64,000 nt of DNA from Phyto melanocephala (GCA_941918925.1 OW799234.1:73407043-73471042), one strand, 5' to 3'; counted from the first letter of the stretch, positions 1-12,772 are shown. The notes: a model not told the origin generated them from the letters alone. Made by a program: numbers and translations.

Positions 1-940
1 TTTTGTACTGCACTGGCCACGTTGCTTGCAAACGTCAACTTTGACTGCCCATAAATCAGCTGATATTTGTTAAAAAAAACCCAATGTGCAGTTATTCGCC
101 TTAATATGTTCTTAATCGAACGTCATTAACAAAAAAAGTTATTATCGTTAGTGCAAAAAACTATTTTTGGGTCAAATTACCCTCTGTGCACTGTAGTTAA
201 AACATTGAATTTATTTATGAATATAAAATAATAATATATATAAAATATAAATCTTCTTTTCATTTAATTTGTTTTATTTATGTTTGTGTGAACTTCAGAG
301 GAAGTACATTAAAATTTATATTTAATAGTTATTTCATTTTGCTGTTAAAAAAAAGATAAAAATTATTAGTAGAAAGTTATGTTTTCCGGTGAGTTATACA
401 TTTTTCGAATTTGTATTTTCTATATTTCTTTAAGAAGGCTTTAATTTTTTTTATATATTTTGATATAGTGCGTGGGTGTTATAATACGAACTGATTTACT
501 TCATCTTATTTTTGTCATTTCATTGTTTTTTTATGTTGGCTATTAATAATACGTTTTGCAGAAATATACAATAGAAAACATAAGCTTCTGCGGAATGGTA
601 AATAATAATAATAAAAAAATAAATAAAAAAAAATCAAATGTACGTATATTTTTATGAATGAAATTTAGAAGCGTAAAAGCCTACATAAATAAACAATGTA
701 GTAAAATGAAAGGGGGCAGCAACTATATTTAGAACAATATATGACGTTTATCGCCTGTCTGCTTTTTTTCTTGACTTTTTAGATTAGATTTGAAAATATA
801 TTAAAGGTATTCACGTCATCGCTTTAACTCTTCGAAAGTGTGGAATTGCGTAAATTTACTTTCATTGACATCAGCAATAATTTTAGCGAAAATGTGTATT
901 GACTTAGACCGCCTACGAGTTGAGTGCTTACCTTTGGCAA
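1..940. other. Unassigned AT-rich DNA
   Basis: No gene or repeat recognised. If Ptpmeg2 continues past the left edge, this and all DNA up to 25156 would be its intron. Confidence 0.5.
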
Positions 941-1818
941 AAAAACAACTAAGAGAGTTATATTTGGCCGTACCGAATCTGATAATACCCTTCACCATCA
1001 TGTGCATATGTAGGTACAATCCCACATCGTAGCTTAACCTAGATTTCATGTTATATGCCATTTTTTATTATTTCCGACGCCATCCTCGATTTTGAATTTT
1101 TACGTAGTTATTGGTATTCTACTAGTCAAGCCCTTTAATTTGATACCCATATTGATGGGGTTAAAAAAATTTGATCCGCCAGTTTGTTTTAGACGCCATC
1201 TTGGATTTTACATTTTTTTATAATTTACTGTATTGCGCTAGTCAAGTCCTTTTAGATGATATCAATATTAACTCTCTCGGTTGTCTAGAAGCTGAAAAAA
1301 AAAAATTGACTTTCGTTTGTAAATTTTTGGAATATATATTTTTCCAAAAAAATTTTTGCCTATAACTTTACCGATTAGAGCCCGATTTATCCAAAATTTT
1401 TCACGAATATCTCTAGAGGCATGTTATATCTACAAGTAGTAGCTAAGATACCTATAAATTATTCTATGGCTGAAAAATTTTAATTTTGGTGGTAATAATA
1501 TGGGAAAAAACAGAGGCAATCGCGTTTATTTGCTCATATCTCAGAAAGTTATAAGGCGGTTTTGCTCAATTTCAACAGCGATTCGTTCCCGGATATTTCC
1601 AAAAGATTGATACTATACACAGGTCTGAGGAACATGTGGTTGCTTCTAAAAGCAACCAACACACGGACAGACGATTAGGGCTTAATCGACTCCTCTATTC
1701 ATAAGCTTTCAGAAAATATATACTTTATGCGGTCGGAAATGAAAATTGTAGAAATTACAAACGGAATGACAAAGCTATATATACCCTTGTGCACCACAGG
1801 TGAAGGGTATAAAAAAAT
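941..1818 (-). repeat. DINE-1-like interspersed element, near full length, diverged
   Basis: Strand convention for this family here: + runs from the TTATACCCTTCAC end to the hairpin end. The hairpin (TTGGCCGTACCGAA) is at 952-970 and the GTGAAGGGTATAA end at about 1800-1812. Between them lie CTCATATCTCAG, CACACGGACAGACG, CATAAGCTTTCAGAAAATAT and TTTATGCGGTCGGAAATG blocks shared by all copies. The centre (1070-1500) is more diverged than in other copies, suggesting an old insertion. Confidence 0.75.
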
Positions 1819-2705
1819 TAAAAAATTAATGTGTGAAGTTCAATATTTATGAACTAAGATAATGAAAAATTATTTTTTATACAGTTGTTGTAGAGTTTGA
1901 AAATAACTTTGCATTATAGCAATTTCGCCAAACTATTTATGTAAGACCGGTGACGTGAATACAATTGCAGATTTGAGATAAAACAATAGCAATAAAGATT
2001 TATTGATAAAATAAAAAAGGAAGTAAAAAGAACTTTTTTATTTAATTTAATTAGAAATTTAAAGATTCTATTTAGAAGGCGATTTTAAAAGATTATTTGT
2101 ATATTAAGGCACATTATTAATAAATCATCTACATATTTATGAATATTTTTGAAATTTTTTGTCATTTCAAAACGTAACACAAATCACTGCAATGATTTAA
2201 ATTGTATTTGTTTTTATTTTTGTTAAAAAAATGTATGTCTGTATGTATTTAATACAATTCATGTTCATCACGTGTCACATTATAGCACATGCAAAAAAAA
2301 TAAAATAAAATCGTATTTAGGGCTTTCTAAACGTCATACGTTTTTAACGGTATTTTTGCTCTGCCGTCATATTAACGTAAATGAAAACGTAGTACATTGT
2401 TCTAGTTTTTTCGGCATAGCAGAGACGAGACAACAAACCAACTTACTTTACACAAAATATTTTCAGTTACTTTTTTTGTCATTTGTTTGGTTTGTTGCGC
2501 CAGTGGATCGATCAGCTTCATTAAACTTTCGTAAATAATGCGCTGAACAAATAATTTTATATAAAGTTTCAAATATATTTTTCTTTTTATAAAATATAAT
2601 TTTTTATGTCATTTAAAAAAAAATTTAAAATTTATTTGTCATAAAATTACAAAATAAATAAATAATATTTTACAAAATTCATTGAAAAATTTTTCTAAAA
2701 TTATT
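1819..2705. other. Unassigned AT-rich DNA
   Basis: Nothing recognised; the open frame at 2272-2538 has no family signature. Confidence 0.5.
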
Positions 2706-3360
2706 TTATACCCATGTTGAGAATATTTGATTTCGGCCTCAAAAGTACATATATATTTTATATTTTCTGAGTCCATTTTAAGATGATGTGTCGATATTTT
2801 GCAGTTTAGTAAAAATATCTTAAATATGTACGTCAGAAATCAGTCTATTAGAAAGAAAGATGTGTATGCAATACAAAAGTAAGTCATGTGAAAATGTCCT
2901 TTTGGCATCGAACAAAATGAAATGGCATCCAAACGCAATGACATTATACAGAGATATTTATCGGGTAAAAAACTAATTGCAAAAACATTACGAAAAAAAA
3001 TTAAAGATCCAAATTAATTAATATTTAGTTCACACAGTGTTTCTTTTAGTCTATTTAAAATCTGAAAAACCGATAGAAATAGATGCGCGGTGTAGAAATT
3101 TCGCCAATATTGCTTTCTGTACAAAAATCAAACCAAAAAACCAGAAAGTTAATGTAACACGCCAACTTAACGTCCATTTACCATATAAGGTTTTTTTTCA
3201 CAAATTTATATATTTTCTAGATGGGCAAAGATGTTAGATGAATGTAGGACTCTATGTTTTTATATCTTAATTGAATTCATTAGTAAAGATTTTTTGACAC
3301 GCCTACTGAACGTCCACAGCCCATAAAGGATAAAGCCGAATAAAGCGCTCTAACTTGTTA
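2706..3360 (+). repeat. DINE-1-like element, variant subfamily (2)
   Basis: Starts TTTTATACCCATGTTGAG and ends with GCCGAATAAAGCGCTCTAAC, the degraded hairpin and tail of the family. The inside carries GACACGCCTACTGAACGTCC-type text shared with the variants at 34951-35916 and 45863-47745, which distinguishes this subfamily from the common one. Confidence 0.6.
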
Positions 3361-3384
3361 TGCCTCCATTCACACCAGAGTGTA

Positions 3385-4752
3385 CAGAGCTGTAAATGAT
3401 TGCAATCGATTTAATTGCAATCACATGATTTCGCTTTAATGATTGCAAATTTTTTGATTGCATTCAAAATCGTAAATTGATAAAAACGATTGAATCAATT
3501 TTTTGAAATCAATTTATATATAAACTGATTGCAATCAATTTGATTGCAATTACTTTAATTGCAATCAAATCCAGTAATTGCAATCAAAGTTAAATCAGAA
3601 TAGTTCTTTTAAAATGAAAAATGGCAATTTTTATTTACAAAGTTTTGTAAAATTGGTAAACATTATTTCTAATTGCAATCAGTTCTTCCGTAGAAAAAAA
3701 CAAGTAAGAGCGCTATATTCGGCCGTGCCGAATCTTATATACCCTTCACAACGTGTAGTCATGCAATAACAGTTGTTTGTGTCACCATTCATCCCATATG
3801 AAATACGTACATACATATAAAAACGTCCCATTGTAAAATTATAAATTCACGTATGTATGTTAAAAAAACAAAAAAAAAAAAAATATTTAAAAAAAAAATT
3901 TTTTAAAAAATCAATACCGATCTACTCCCGAATATTTCTGATATTTTAATACCTTACCCGGGTCCAACCTATGTCGGGGGGCTTCAAAAAGTTGATTTCA
4001 ACATACACACGGACAGACGGTCAGACGGACAGACTGACAGACTGACAGAGCTTAATCGACTCCCCTATTCATAAGCTTTCAGAAAATATATACTTTATGG
4101 GGTCGGAAATGAAAATTGTAGAAATTTCACACGGAATGACAAACCTATATATACCCTTTTTCACTGTGTGAAGGGTATAAAAATGCAATAAATGACTAAC
4201 AAACCTACGTTTTTCATGTCATTTTGGAGCCGATAAGTTTTAGTTGTTATTATCTAATATCCTCTACTTTGCAAAATTGCAAAGAATTCTCTTTTCAACG
4301 CATTCAAATAATTTGTTGCTTTTGTTGTTTTTTTTTTTAAATAGTTGTTGTTTTTTTATTATTTACTTGGATTATTTACTTGGAAATTTGGAGGTTTCCA
4401 CCAGATTCTAGTAGAAACCGCTAGATTCCAAATGTAAATTATTTCATTGGACTTTTACTATAGTTGTGATTTCAAGGGAATTTATTGAAATCACATGATT
4501 TCAAGGGAACTTGTTGAAATCACATGATTTCAACAAAAATTTGATTGCAATCGAATTGATTGCAATTAAATTAATTGCATTCAATGATTTCTAAAAAAAA
4601 TGATTTCAAAATGATTGCAATCAAAAAATATTGCAATTTTGACAAGATTTCATTTTGAAATCTGAAATCATTTAGAAATCAAAGAATGAAATCAGTTTGG
4701 TTGAAATCACTTTGATTTCAATGTCAATTGATTGCAGCTTTTTACAGCTCTG
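3385..4752. mobile_element. Non-autonomous hAT-like element with nested DINE copy
   Basis: Ends are CAGAGCTGTAAA...TTTACAGCTCTG, flanked by a perfect 8-bp target duplication AGAGTGTA (3377-3384 and 4753-4760), the hAT hallmark. Both subterminal regions are packed with TTGCAATCA / TGATTGCAA and TGATTTCA motifs, as expected of transposase-binding repeats. No transposase is visible. A DINE-1-like copy (3699-4181) interrupts it. Confidence 0.85.
3699..4181 (-). repeat. DINE-1-like element nested in the hAT element
   Basis: Hairpin ATTCGGCCGTGCCGAAT at 3718-3734, then ATATACCCTTCACAACGTG, an A-rich core, a tandem GACAGACGGTCAGACGGACA stretch, CTTTATGGGGTCGGAAATG and the GTGAAGGGTATAA end at 4168-4180. 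It is close to the 55-56 kb and 62-64 kb copies, so it is young relative to its host element. Confidence 0.85.
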
Positions 4753-5045
4753 AGAGTGTAAAAGGGTACATATGTATAAGTTTGTCATTCCGTTTGTAAT
4801 CTCTACAAAACTAATTTCTAAATTCTCATAGATAGAGGAATTAACTATGCTAAGTTTATCTGTCCGTGTGTATGTTGAAATCAACTTTTTGAAAACCCCA
4901 TGTGTACTTCACATTCTTATATGATATCAATTTATCGGATATGCTTTCGGGAATTTTGCTATTGAAAATCAGTTATGTGGGCATATTACAAGCTAAGATA
5001 TGAGCGAAAGAACACGATTGCCTCCTTTTTTTTACCAAAACAAAT
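4753..5045 (+). repeat. DINE-1-like element, old 5' part
   Basis: Reads GTGTAAAAGGGTACATATGT, TTTGTCATTCCGTTTGTAAT, GTCCGTGTGTATGTTGAAATC and AAGCTAAGATATGAGC, a diverged 5' half of the family with no hairpin end. The hAT element to its left was inserted at or in its edge. Confidence 0.6.
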
Positions 5046-5879
5046 TCCTCTAATAGTACATCTTACAACGTTTGTTACTTTTGCCAACATTTACTGAAAA
5101 CCTTGGTTCAATGGGTCCAATATCGACAAAGATAATTGCGAAAAAATGCTAATTAGAGGCCCAAATCATCGATTTCCTAAATAAGTTTTTGTCACAGTTG
5201 CACCATAGAATTGTCAGTTGTGGTCATAACATGATGGTAAAAACTGTGTGAAGTTTATATACGTTTTGGCTCTTACTTGTGTTTATAAAAACGAAATTTT
5301 TTTTTCAAAATTAAGAACTTTTTTCTAATAATTATGAACATAACCATTTGCATTTTTATTCGTTCAGTTTGGTTTAAAACAATTATCATACACTTTTTAT
5401 AACTAGAGAATTTGTCCTCAATGTTTCTACAAATAGAGAATTTGTTTGAACATTTTATATGAATAAAGAATTTAAACTAAACTTGTTTGAAATATTTTGT
5501 AGAGAAATTTATTCAAAAGTTTTCTAAAAAATTCTAAAAATTTATTTAAAAATAGAAAATTATAAAAATCCAATATTTTGCATAAAGAAATACACTTATG
5601 TATGTCTCAACAAATTCATTGGACATAGTGTGAGTTGAAACCTGATTTAATAAAACTTTTAGTGTGAACGCAAAATCAGCTGTTAACAATTTTAATGTTA
5701 AAACCAGGGTTTAACATTTTTATCTAAGCAGTTTTCGATCTTTTATTTTGTATTTGTAAAAAAAAACATTTTTTATTAGAAATCTGTATTTTAATTATTT
5801 ACATTGTGAGTTCTTTCATGCGTTAATATTCCGAAAGAAAATTTTGCATATATTTTTCCAATACGAATATTTAAGAAAC
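5046..5879. other. Unassigned AT-rich DNA
   Basis: No coding or repeat signal seen between an old DINE part and a hAT element. Confidence 0.5.
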
Positions 5880-5887
5880 GTGCGAAT

Positions 5888-6924
5888 TAGGGTGATCGAT
5901 TATTCGACTTTTTTAAGAAACCGCGTTTTCAAATAGTTTGAAATTTAGAATTTAAAAAAAAACCGGTTGATATTTTGAAAATGGAGAAAAACCCGGTTAA
6001 CCGGTTCGAATATATAAAATAAAATTCCTTAAATAAAAAATTAAAAAATATTGTAAAAAAAGATTATAATAAAAATTATATCTAAATATGACATTTTTAC
6101 AGTTTATATACGTTTGGCTGCACAATTTCGCAATAACTGACATGAATGCATTGGACTTATTTGGTTTTAATTAGTTGAATTTAAGGACAAAAGGTACTCT
6201 TTACAAGTTAAATAAATTAATACATATATGTATAAAAAGATCTTTTTATTACATTATTGTTATACATTTTTGTTTTTCCTTTTGTAAATTTTTTTAATGT
6301 TAAATAGATCTTTTAAACTAATAAGCACTAACGTATTTTGTTTGAAATGATTTCTGTAATTTGAAATACATTTTAAAGGCCAGAGAGAAAATCTTTAAAA
6401 TTTCATTTTGAAAATTCTTTCTTGAACTAATTTTTTCGATGATTTAATTGAAATTTAAGTTGACAGACACTCAATGCCATTAATTAAAATAAGGATCTGG
6501 AAGGACGGATTATTGGTTTTTCTTTATTGTAACTAAACTTTTTACCTAAAAGTGATCGATCAGCTAAGTTTATTCTTCAATTACCTTTAACTTTTAACGT
6601 TAGGTTTATATCCTAAAAAAAAATATTTAAGCTCAATTATTTTTCTTATTTTAAATTTGTTTTTTTTTTTTCTTACAATATTATGGAAGAATATTTAATA
6701 GTTTTTATTTTCTGATTTTGGAAACTTTTAGCGTACTAAATATACTATGTTTCGATTGATTACAAAGATATATCAAAATAAACTTAAACAAATAAAAAAA
6801 ACCGGCTTTTTCGGATAAAACAAAAACCGGTGTATTCGATATTCGAAAAATCAACATTTAGAAAAAACCGAAATAAAAAAAACCCGGGTTTTCCACCGGT
6901 TGTAAAACCGAGTTGATCACCCTA
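5888..6924. mobile_element. hAT-like element, TAGGGTGATC family, long copy
   Basis: Ends TAGGGTGATCGATTATTCGA / RC TAGGGTGATCAACTCGG with a perfect 8-bp duplication GTGCGAAT (5880-5887 and 6925-6932). Both termini contain AACCGGTT / AAAACCGG repeats. The inside is AT-rich with no recognisable transposase. The same family occurs as a 182-bp copy at 60244-60425. Confidence 0.85.
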
Positions 6925-7289
6925 GTGCGAATGCAAATATTTTTACAATAAACAAGAAGCAACAATAATCAGCGAATTAAATAATTTTAGAAATTAGAGT
7001 TAACAAAAAATGTTGCGACAAATCTGTTAAGGAAAACAAAAAAAAGTTTAAAATTATTTAAATTGTTTCAAAATAAGTCCAGTGGTCCTTTTCACAATGT
7101 ACGATTATAGGTTTAAGTAACTTTCAACCTTAAGTTAGGCAAAGTATGGTAAGCACTTTAGTCAATAAATTTTTGTTAAATTTTTCGAAAAAAATATCCT
7201 GCTAGAAAAAGAAAGTTGAATTTAAAAAAAAAATAGAGTCAACATTTATATTGTTGCAATATTTTTAATTAAAATTTTTAATTTGAAAA

Positions 7290-7914
7290 TCTATATATAT
7301 AAAAGTGAAACTATGTGTGTGTGTGTGTGTTAGCTATAGACTCCGAAACTGTAAAACCGATCGGGCTCAAACTTTGGTAAGTTTTTGAACACATACCAGG
7401 GAGTGTTCATGGGTGGAAAAAAGTGGGCGGGACCACGCCCATAAAAAATTAGTTATTATTTTAAGCTACTTGCACATGACCGATTTTTCTGAAACTTTGC
7501 ACACATATCGAGCTCTGATGACTTAATAATTTCGTGATTAGAAAAGTGGGCGGGGCCACGCCCATAAAAAAGTTTTAATTTTGAGGTACTTGCACTGGAC
7601 TGATTTTTCTGAAACTTTGCACACATATTGAGCTGTCATGACTTTACAATTTAGTTATTAGAAAATTGGGAAGTGCTACGCCCATAAGAAATAAATTATC
7701 ATTTTCAGCAACTTGAACTTCACCGTTTTTTCTGATACTTTGCACACATATTGAGTTGTCATGACTATACAGTTTCGTGATTAGAAAAGTGGGCAGGGCA
7801 ACGCCCATTAAAAAAAGTTATAATTTTTAGTTTTTTGCACTTGATATTCAATTTAAATTTAGAATGCATTTTTATTTATTAAGGGGCGTAGCAACGCGCG
7901 CCGGGCATTTCTAG
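7290..7914 (+). mobile_element. Non-autonomous Helitron, copy 1
   Basis: Begins TCTATATATATAAAAGTGAA and ends GGGGCGTAGCAACGCGCGCC...TTCTAG, i.e. 5'-TC and CTAG-3' with a GCGT-AGCA-ACGC hairpin just inside the 3' end. Flanks are A and T with no target duplication, as Helitrons require. The interior holds about 120-bp units, each with a GTGGGC...CACGCCC palindrome and CTGAAACTTTGCACACATAT; four palindromes are present. No Rep/helicase gene. Confidence 0.88.
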
Positions 7915-9038
7915 TGCTTTATAAAAAAAACTTATCTATAATAAAAACATACAAAATAGAATTAAAAATATACGTTGCTTATCAATTCGCAAACTCCATT
8001 AAAATTCATTGATCCATTGATTAATTTTTAGTAGCAAATAAAAAAATATTGAGTCATAAACTGCCAGCATTCTTTCAGACTATTATTTCTGAGACCACCA
8101 AAAAATTTAAGAAAATAGTAGCTGGCTTATTTCCATCTCTGCTATAAAAAAAATTTCTAAGAGAAAAATATCAGAAATAAAAATTTTTACTGAAAATTTA
8201 TCGCATTTTTTCAAAACAAAAAAAAAAAATAAATTAATTTTCTTCAAAAAGGGATTTTAATGTGTTTTTAAATCGTAAATTTGTTAGTGTTTTTAATAAC
8301 AATAGTAGAATAGATTATTGTTCAAAATTAAATGAGAAATTGCGAAAAATTTCAAAATTTGTTAGTAACACTTCCCTCAAACAAACAATATAATATTCAA
8401 CATGTTTAGCAACTTAAAATATGACATACAACACCCACCCACTTCCATCCCTTTTTCTCTCATATTCTTATAAACAAAATGAAAACCCAACGAATTGTAA
8501 CAAACAACAACAACAAAATAATTAAAGAATTTAATAATGTTTGTTGACCTTTTTAAGTAGTTAGTCGTTATTTCAAAACACTGTAAAAGCCAAATTTATA
8601 CATAACTTTACCTCATAAAGCAATGTTTTAAATGTTATTAATTTGTTTATCACAAACTTATTATTATTATTTCTACAATTACTTTTCTATGTGTTGTGCA
8701 CGTATCAACGTTTATGGTTCAATGCGGAAATATCGGGCGTCACAAAGTTTTTTTTTGTACTGTGTGGAAGTGATGTTTTCTTAACAAAATATATTTTTTT
8801 GTTTTATTATTTTCAGTTGCCATGTGAGTATTTGTCGGTGTGTTTGTGTTTTTCCGCCTTAACTTGAACCGGCGTTGAAAAGAAATATTGCGTTTGTCAT
8901 TGTTGTGGGCTGGTTGGTAGAGACAGAAATGTTTTTTAAGCACGTCTATAGAAATTGGGTTCAATGTTGTTGTGAAAGTCCAATTGGTGGATTCACAAAG
9001 TGTCATAAATTCAAATGTTTTTAACTGAAAGATAAACA
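7915..9038. other. Unassigned DNA
   Basis: Nothing recognised. One 88-codon minus-strand frame (8740-9006) is threonine/asparagine/lysine-rich and matches no family I know. Confidence 0.5.
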
Positions 9039-9136
9039 GGGTGAGCTATTATGTCGTATTAAACTAATTTTTAAAAACTTTTATATGGTTCAAGCTATTT
9101 CATAATGAGCAACACAATACGACATGATAGCACACC
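9039..9136. repeat. Short inverted-repeat element (about 98 bp)
   Basis: GGTGAGCTATTATGTCGTAT at the left is matched by the inverted AATACGACATGATAGCACAC at the right, 22 bp with three mismatches, around an AT-rich loop. It may be a tiny MITE. No clear target duplication. Confidence 0.45.
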
Positions 9137-10117
9137 TTGTGAATCTTTTAAATGAAAATAGGGCTCTTGTGCACAACCCTTTATATTTAATTAAAACAAT
9201 TGAAGAATATTATGACTATATGACATGACAGCATAACTATTAAGTTCAACAAATATGATTGTAGTAACTGAATGTTTTAACATTATTTCTTTAAAGTTGC
9301 TTTTAAGACAAAAACCTATGCAATGTGATTAAATTTAATTTAAACCTGTGTAACGAACGTTTCAATTGTACGCACAGTCAGCTTAAATATAAACATATTT
9401 TCCATCTTCGAAAGAGATATCTTTAACTTATACATACTGTTTAAAATAGGACTTAAGTGTAGTTTCTAATGACACAAATAATATATTTGTAAGATATTTG
9501 TTGCGAATAAATTGATCACATACAAATATTCTTTAAAAGTTTAAGTGGCGTTTTGTAATTTTTAACAAATTAAGCATAATAAAGCACACAAAAACTAATC
9601 GCTAAAAGAGAAGAGAGAGAATTAATATATAAGAAATTCTAAACTAATATATTTGCAGTCAAGAAATGTTGTGGTTTTTTATTAAAAAGTGTAAACCCTT
9701 TGCGGCGCACACGACGTGACACACGTCACATTTCTTTTTCAATTATTTATTTTAACAAATTACTTAGTTTATTTTTGTTAGAACTGTTTAATTCATATTT
9801 AATGTCTATTTTATATTTTAATTTGCTAGCCGTTACACAGTGGTTTAGAGATGTTTTTTTTTTAAATAATTCTGTAATTTTAAATTAAATTTTATAGAGT
9901 TCGAGCTGAGGTGTATCTGATTAGCTTTAGAGTCGTTCGACCCCCTGGTAAAAGTGAGAGTTAGTAAGCGGAGCTCGAAAGTTAGTCACTTCGAGTATAC
10001 AATTTTGAAAAAAAAATCAATTAATTTTTCATCGGAATTTAAATAACAGTTGCACATTTATTAGTTGTTTGAAAACTATCCTTACATACGAAGATTACCT
10101 CCTATGGTTAAAGAGAT
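9137..10117. other. Unassigned DNA
   Basis: A slightly GC-richer patch lies at 9895-9995 (TTCGAGCTGAGG ... CGGAGCTCGAA, imperfect inverted repeat). No gene recognised. Confidence 0.5.
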
Positions 10118-10373
10118 ATTAAGTAGTGATGGGCAAATAGAAAAGATGTATCGATATACATACATCGTATCGCTATTTTTCAACAGTATCGATATATATT
10201 TTTTAAAAACATCGATATTTCAATATATCGAGACGTATTTACCTAACAATGTTGTTAAAATATTCCACGTTAAAAAATTAAATACACATAATACAAACAT
10301 ATGTTCAAACTTATTATGTGATTTTAAAAATTTATTTTTGCAAACAATTCAATAAAAAAAAAATATAATAATG
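10118..10373. mobile_element. Possible truncated hAT-like end with ATCGATA repeats
   Basis: TAGTGATGGGCAAATAG resembles the CAGTGATGGGCA ends common in hAT elements and is followed by at least five ATCGATA / TATCGATA subterminal motifs. The other end is not seen; a DINE copy begins at 10374. The family call is tentative. Confidence 0.35.
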
Positions 10374-11046
10374 AAACAAGTAACAGTGCTATATTCGGCC
10401 GTGCCGAATCTTATATACCCTTCACAACGTGTAGTCATGCAATAACAATTGTTTGTATCACCATTCATCTCATATAAAATACGTACGTACATGTAAAAAA
10501 ACAAACCAAAAAAAAAAAATTACAAAAAAAAAAATTATATTAAAAATAAAAAAAAATTAAAAAAAAAAATTACAAAAAAAAAATTAGAAAAAAAAATTTA
10601 AAAAATATAAAAAAATAATAAAATATAAATAATATATTAAAAAAAATAAAATAAAATTTTTTTGGCTTAGCTGGGATTCGATGCCACATTTATTCTAACT
10701 AGTATATATGTATGTTGTTGTTGTAACTGTGTAAAAAATGAGGTGGTCGTGGTTTTTTGCTCATATCTCAGAAAGTTATGGGGCGATTATGCTGAATTTC
10801 AATAGCGATTCTTTCCTGGATATTTCCAAGAGATTGATACCATATACAGATCTGAGGAACATATAGTTGCTTCTAAAAGTTGATTTCAACCAACACACGG
10901 ACAGACGGTCAGGGCTTAATCGACTCCTCTATTCATAAGCTTTCAGAAAATATATACTTTATGGGGTCGGAAATGAAAATTGTAGAAATTACAAACGGAA
11001 TGACAAAGCTGTATATACTCTTGTGCACCACAGGTGAAGGGTATAA
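10374..11046 (-). repeat. DINE-1-like element, full length
   Basis: Hairpin ATTCGGCCGTGCCGAAT at 10393-10409, A-rich core, TATGTATGTTGTTGTTG microsatellite, CTCATATCTCAGAAAG, CGGACAGACGG and terminal GGTGAAGGGTATAA. It belongs to the same sub-branch as 27613-28346 and 36118-36858 (GTGCACCACAGGTGAAGG end). Confidence 0.85.
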
Positions 11047-11279
11047 AAAAATCAACAAAAAATAGTGCCAGCCCGCCAAGCTATAAAAAAATAAACGACG
11101 AAATTTTAAATGGCATCAAATAAATTACGATACCATTACCTTACGCTTACATATTATTCAAACCAACACTCATCGGATATGGACATCAGAAGTACTCTTT
11201 GCTTTATGTGATCCCCTGTCAATCCGCTTCTTTTAGCAGTCCTCAAAGCGGGAGAAACTTGTCCCTTTACTATGTTTTT

Positions 11280-11900
11280 ATTATACACTTCACACAGTGA
11301 GTGTAAGGGTATACATACATACATAGGTTTGTCATTACGTGTGAAATTTCTACAATTTTCATTTCCGACCCCATAAAATATATATTTTCTGAAAGCTTAT
11401 GAATATGGGAGTCAATTAAGCAGTATCCGTCTGTCCGTGAGTATGTTGAAATTAACTTTTTGAAGTCAAGACCCGTAAGGTACCAAAATATCAGACATAT
11501 TCGGGAGCAGATCGGTATTAAAAATCTATAAAATCGCTCTATAAACAACTGTATGATGAAAAAACCTAGACCACCTCGTCTTTCAAACGAATACAAACTG
11601 AATGAACGTAGTTAGACAAAACAAATTTTTTTATTTTTATTTTTCAAATTTGTATTTTTTGTTTGTTTTTTATTTTATTTTAATTTTGTTTTATTTATTT
11701 TTTTATTTTAATTTTTTTTACTTATTTATTTTTAAATTTTTTTTTATTTATTTTTTTTAATTTTATTTTTATTCTTTTATTTATTTATTTTTTAAACATA
11801 AATACATGAACTCAATTTGAATGGTGATACAAACAATTGTTATGACTAAACGTTGTGAAAGGTATATAAGATTCGGCACGGCCGAATTGTAATAAGTGTG
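11280..11900 (+). repeat. DINE-1-like element, inverted relative to its left neighbour
   Basis: TTATACACTTCACACAGTG, CATTTCCGACCCCATAAAAT, GTCCGTGAGTATGTTGAAAT, a T-rich core and the hairpin end TTCGGCACGGCCGAA at 11873-11887. With the copy at 10374-11046 it forms a head-to-head pair 230 bp apart. Confidence 0.82.
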
Positions 11901-12764
11901 TCGGGGATTTGCTGTTGTTATTTTACAAAACACAAATCAATACTAAGAATACCACTTAAGTATGTACTTAAGTATGTATAATAGATAACACGTGTTAAGA
12001 TTGTATTACTTAAGTCGTGTGTAACAGTATGTTTACATGATTTAAGATGTATCATCAGTCTGTCTATTCGTCTCTCAATTAATTATCCATAAAGGCAACC
12101 TTATATTTTTATTATTTCAATGTCGATATTGTTAAATATTTTGATGTTTTATAATTCATCTCATCGTATTTAAATGTAATCCCAATTTAATGAGATGTGT
12201 TTATAAAAGTATATGTTTCTCTACAGATAACTTTGAAATTTTTATGGTTTTTTTTTATTATTATTATTTTAATTGATGGTCAGCAAAGTCAAAAACAAAT
12301 TTATTTTTGAAGAATTCAAATTTTTACCGGCTAAAAAATGTCATGGCACCATGTGTGTGTTTTTTTTTTTTGAATTTTGAATATAGTTGCGTAGGTGTTT
12401 TATTTTTCAACTTTTATTATTTTTTATATATTATCAGAAAAAAAAACGCCTTAAATAGACTTTAATTATTTGCAGCCTTATTCATAACACAGTTAGCTAC
12501 AGTTAATACATAAAATAAAGCGAATTAGAATGTTGACTAAGCTTAGCAGCTTGTTAACGTAGAGTTTATTATGCAAAAGAAACTGTAAAGCGTTGACTTA
12601 TCTTGGTTATTTAACTCAAAGATGGAATGATGCCACATTGTTTTTTTAATGCGATAATTTGTTTACTAAATCCTAAATGATTTTAACATTTTTAAATTCT
12701 ATAACCTATAAATTAATATTTATACGAAATTTGTATTTTTAAATTTGTTGTAAATTGTGTATTT
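11901..12764. other. Unassigned AT-rich DNA
   Basis: Nothing recognised apart from homopolymer tracts. Confidence 0.5.
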
Positions 12765-12772
12765 TTTCTGGC

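Noticed and set aside
816..1061. Open frames over the DINE copy
   Set aside because: They are read-throughs of the repeat; the same peptide (for example MAQLGFDAT..., IRFGTAEYS) recurs at every DINE copy.
2272..2538. 88-codon plus-strand frame
   Set aside because: No recognisable domain, no conserved context; AT-rich chance frame.
8740..9006. 88-codon minus-strand frame as a host gene
   Set aside because: No family motif, no splice context, biased composition; likely chance.
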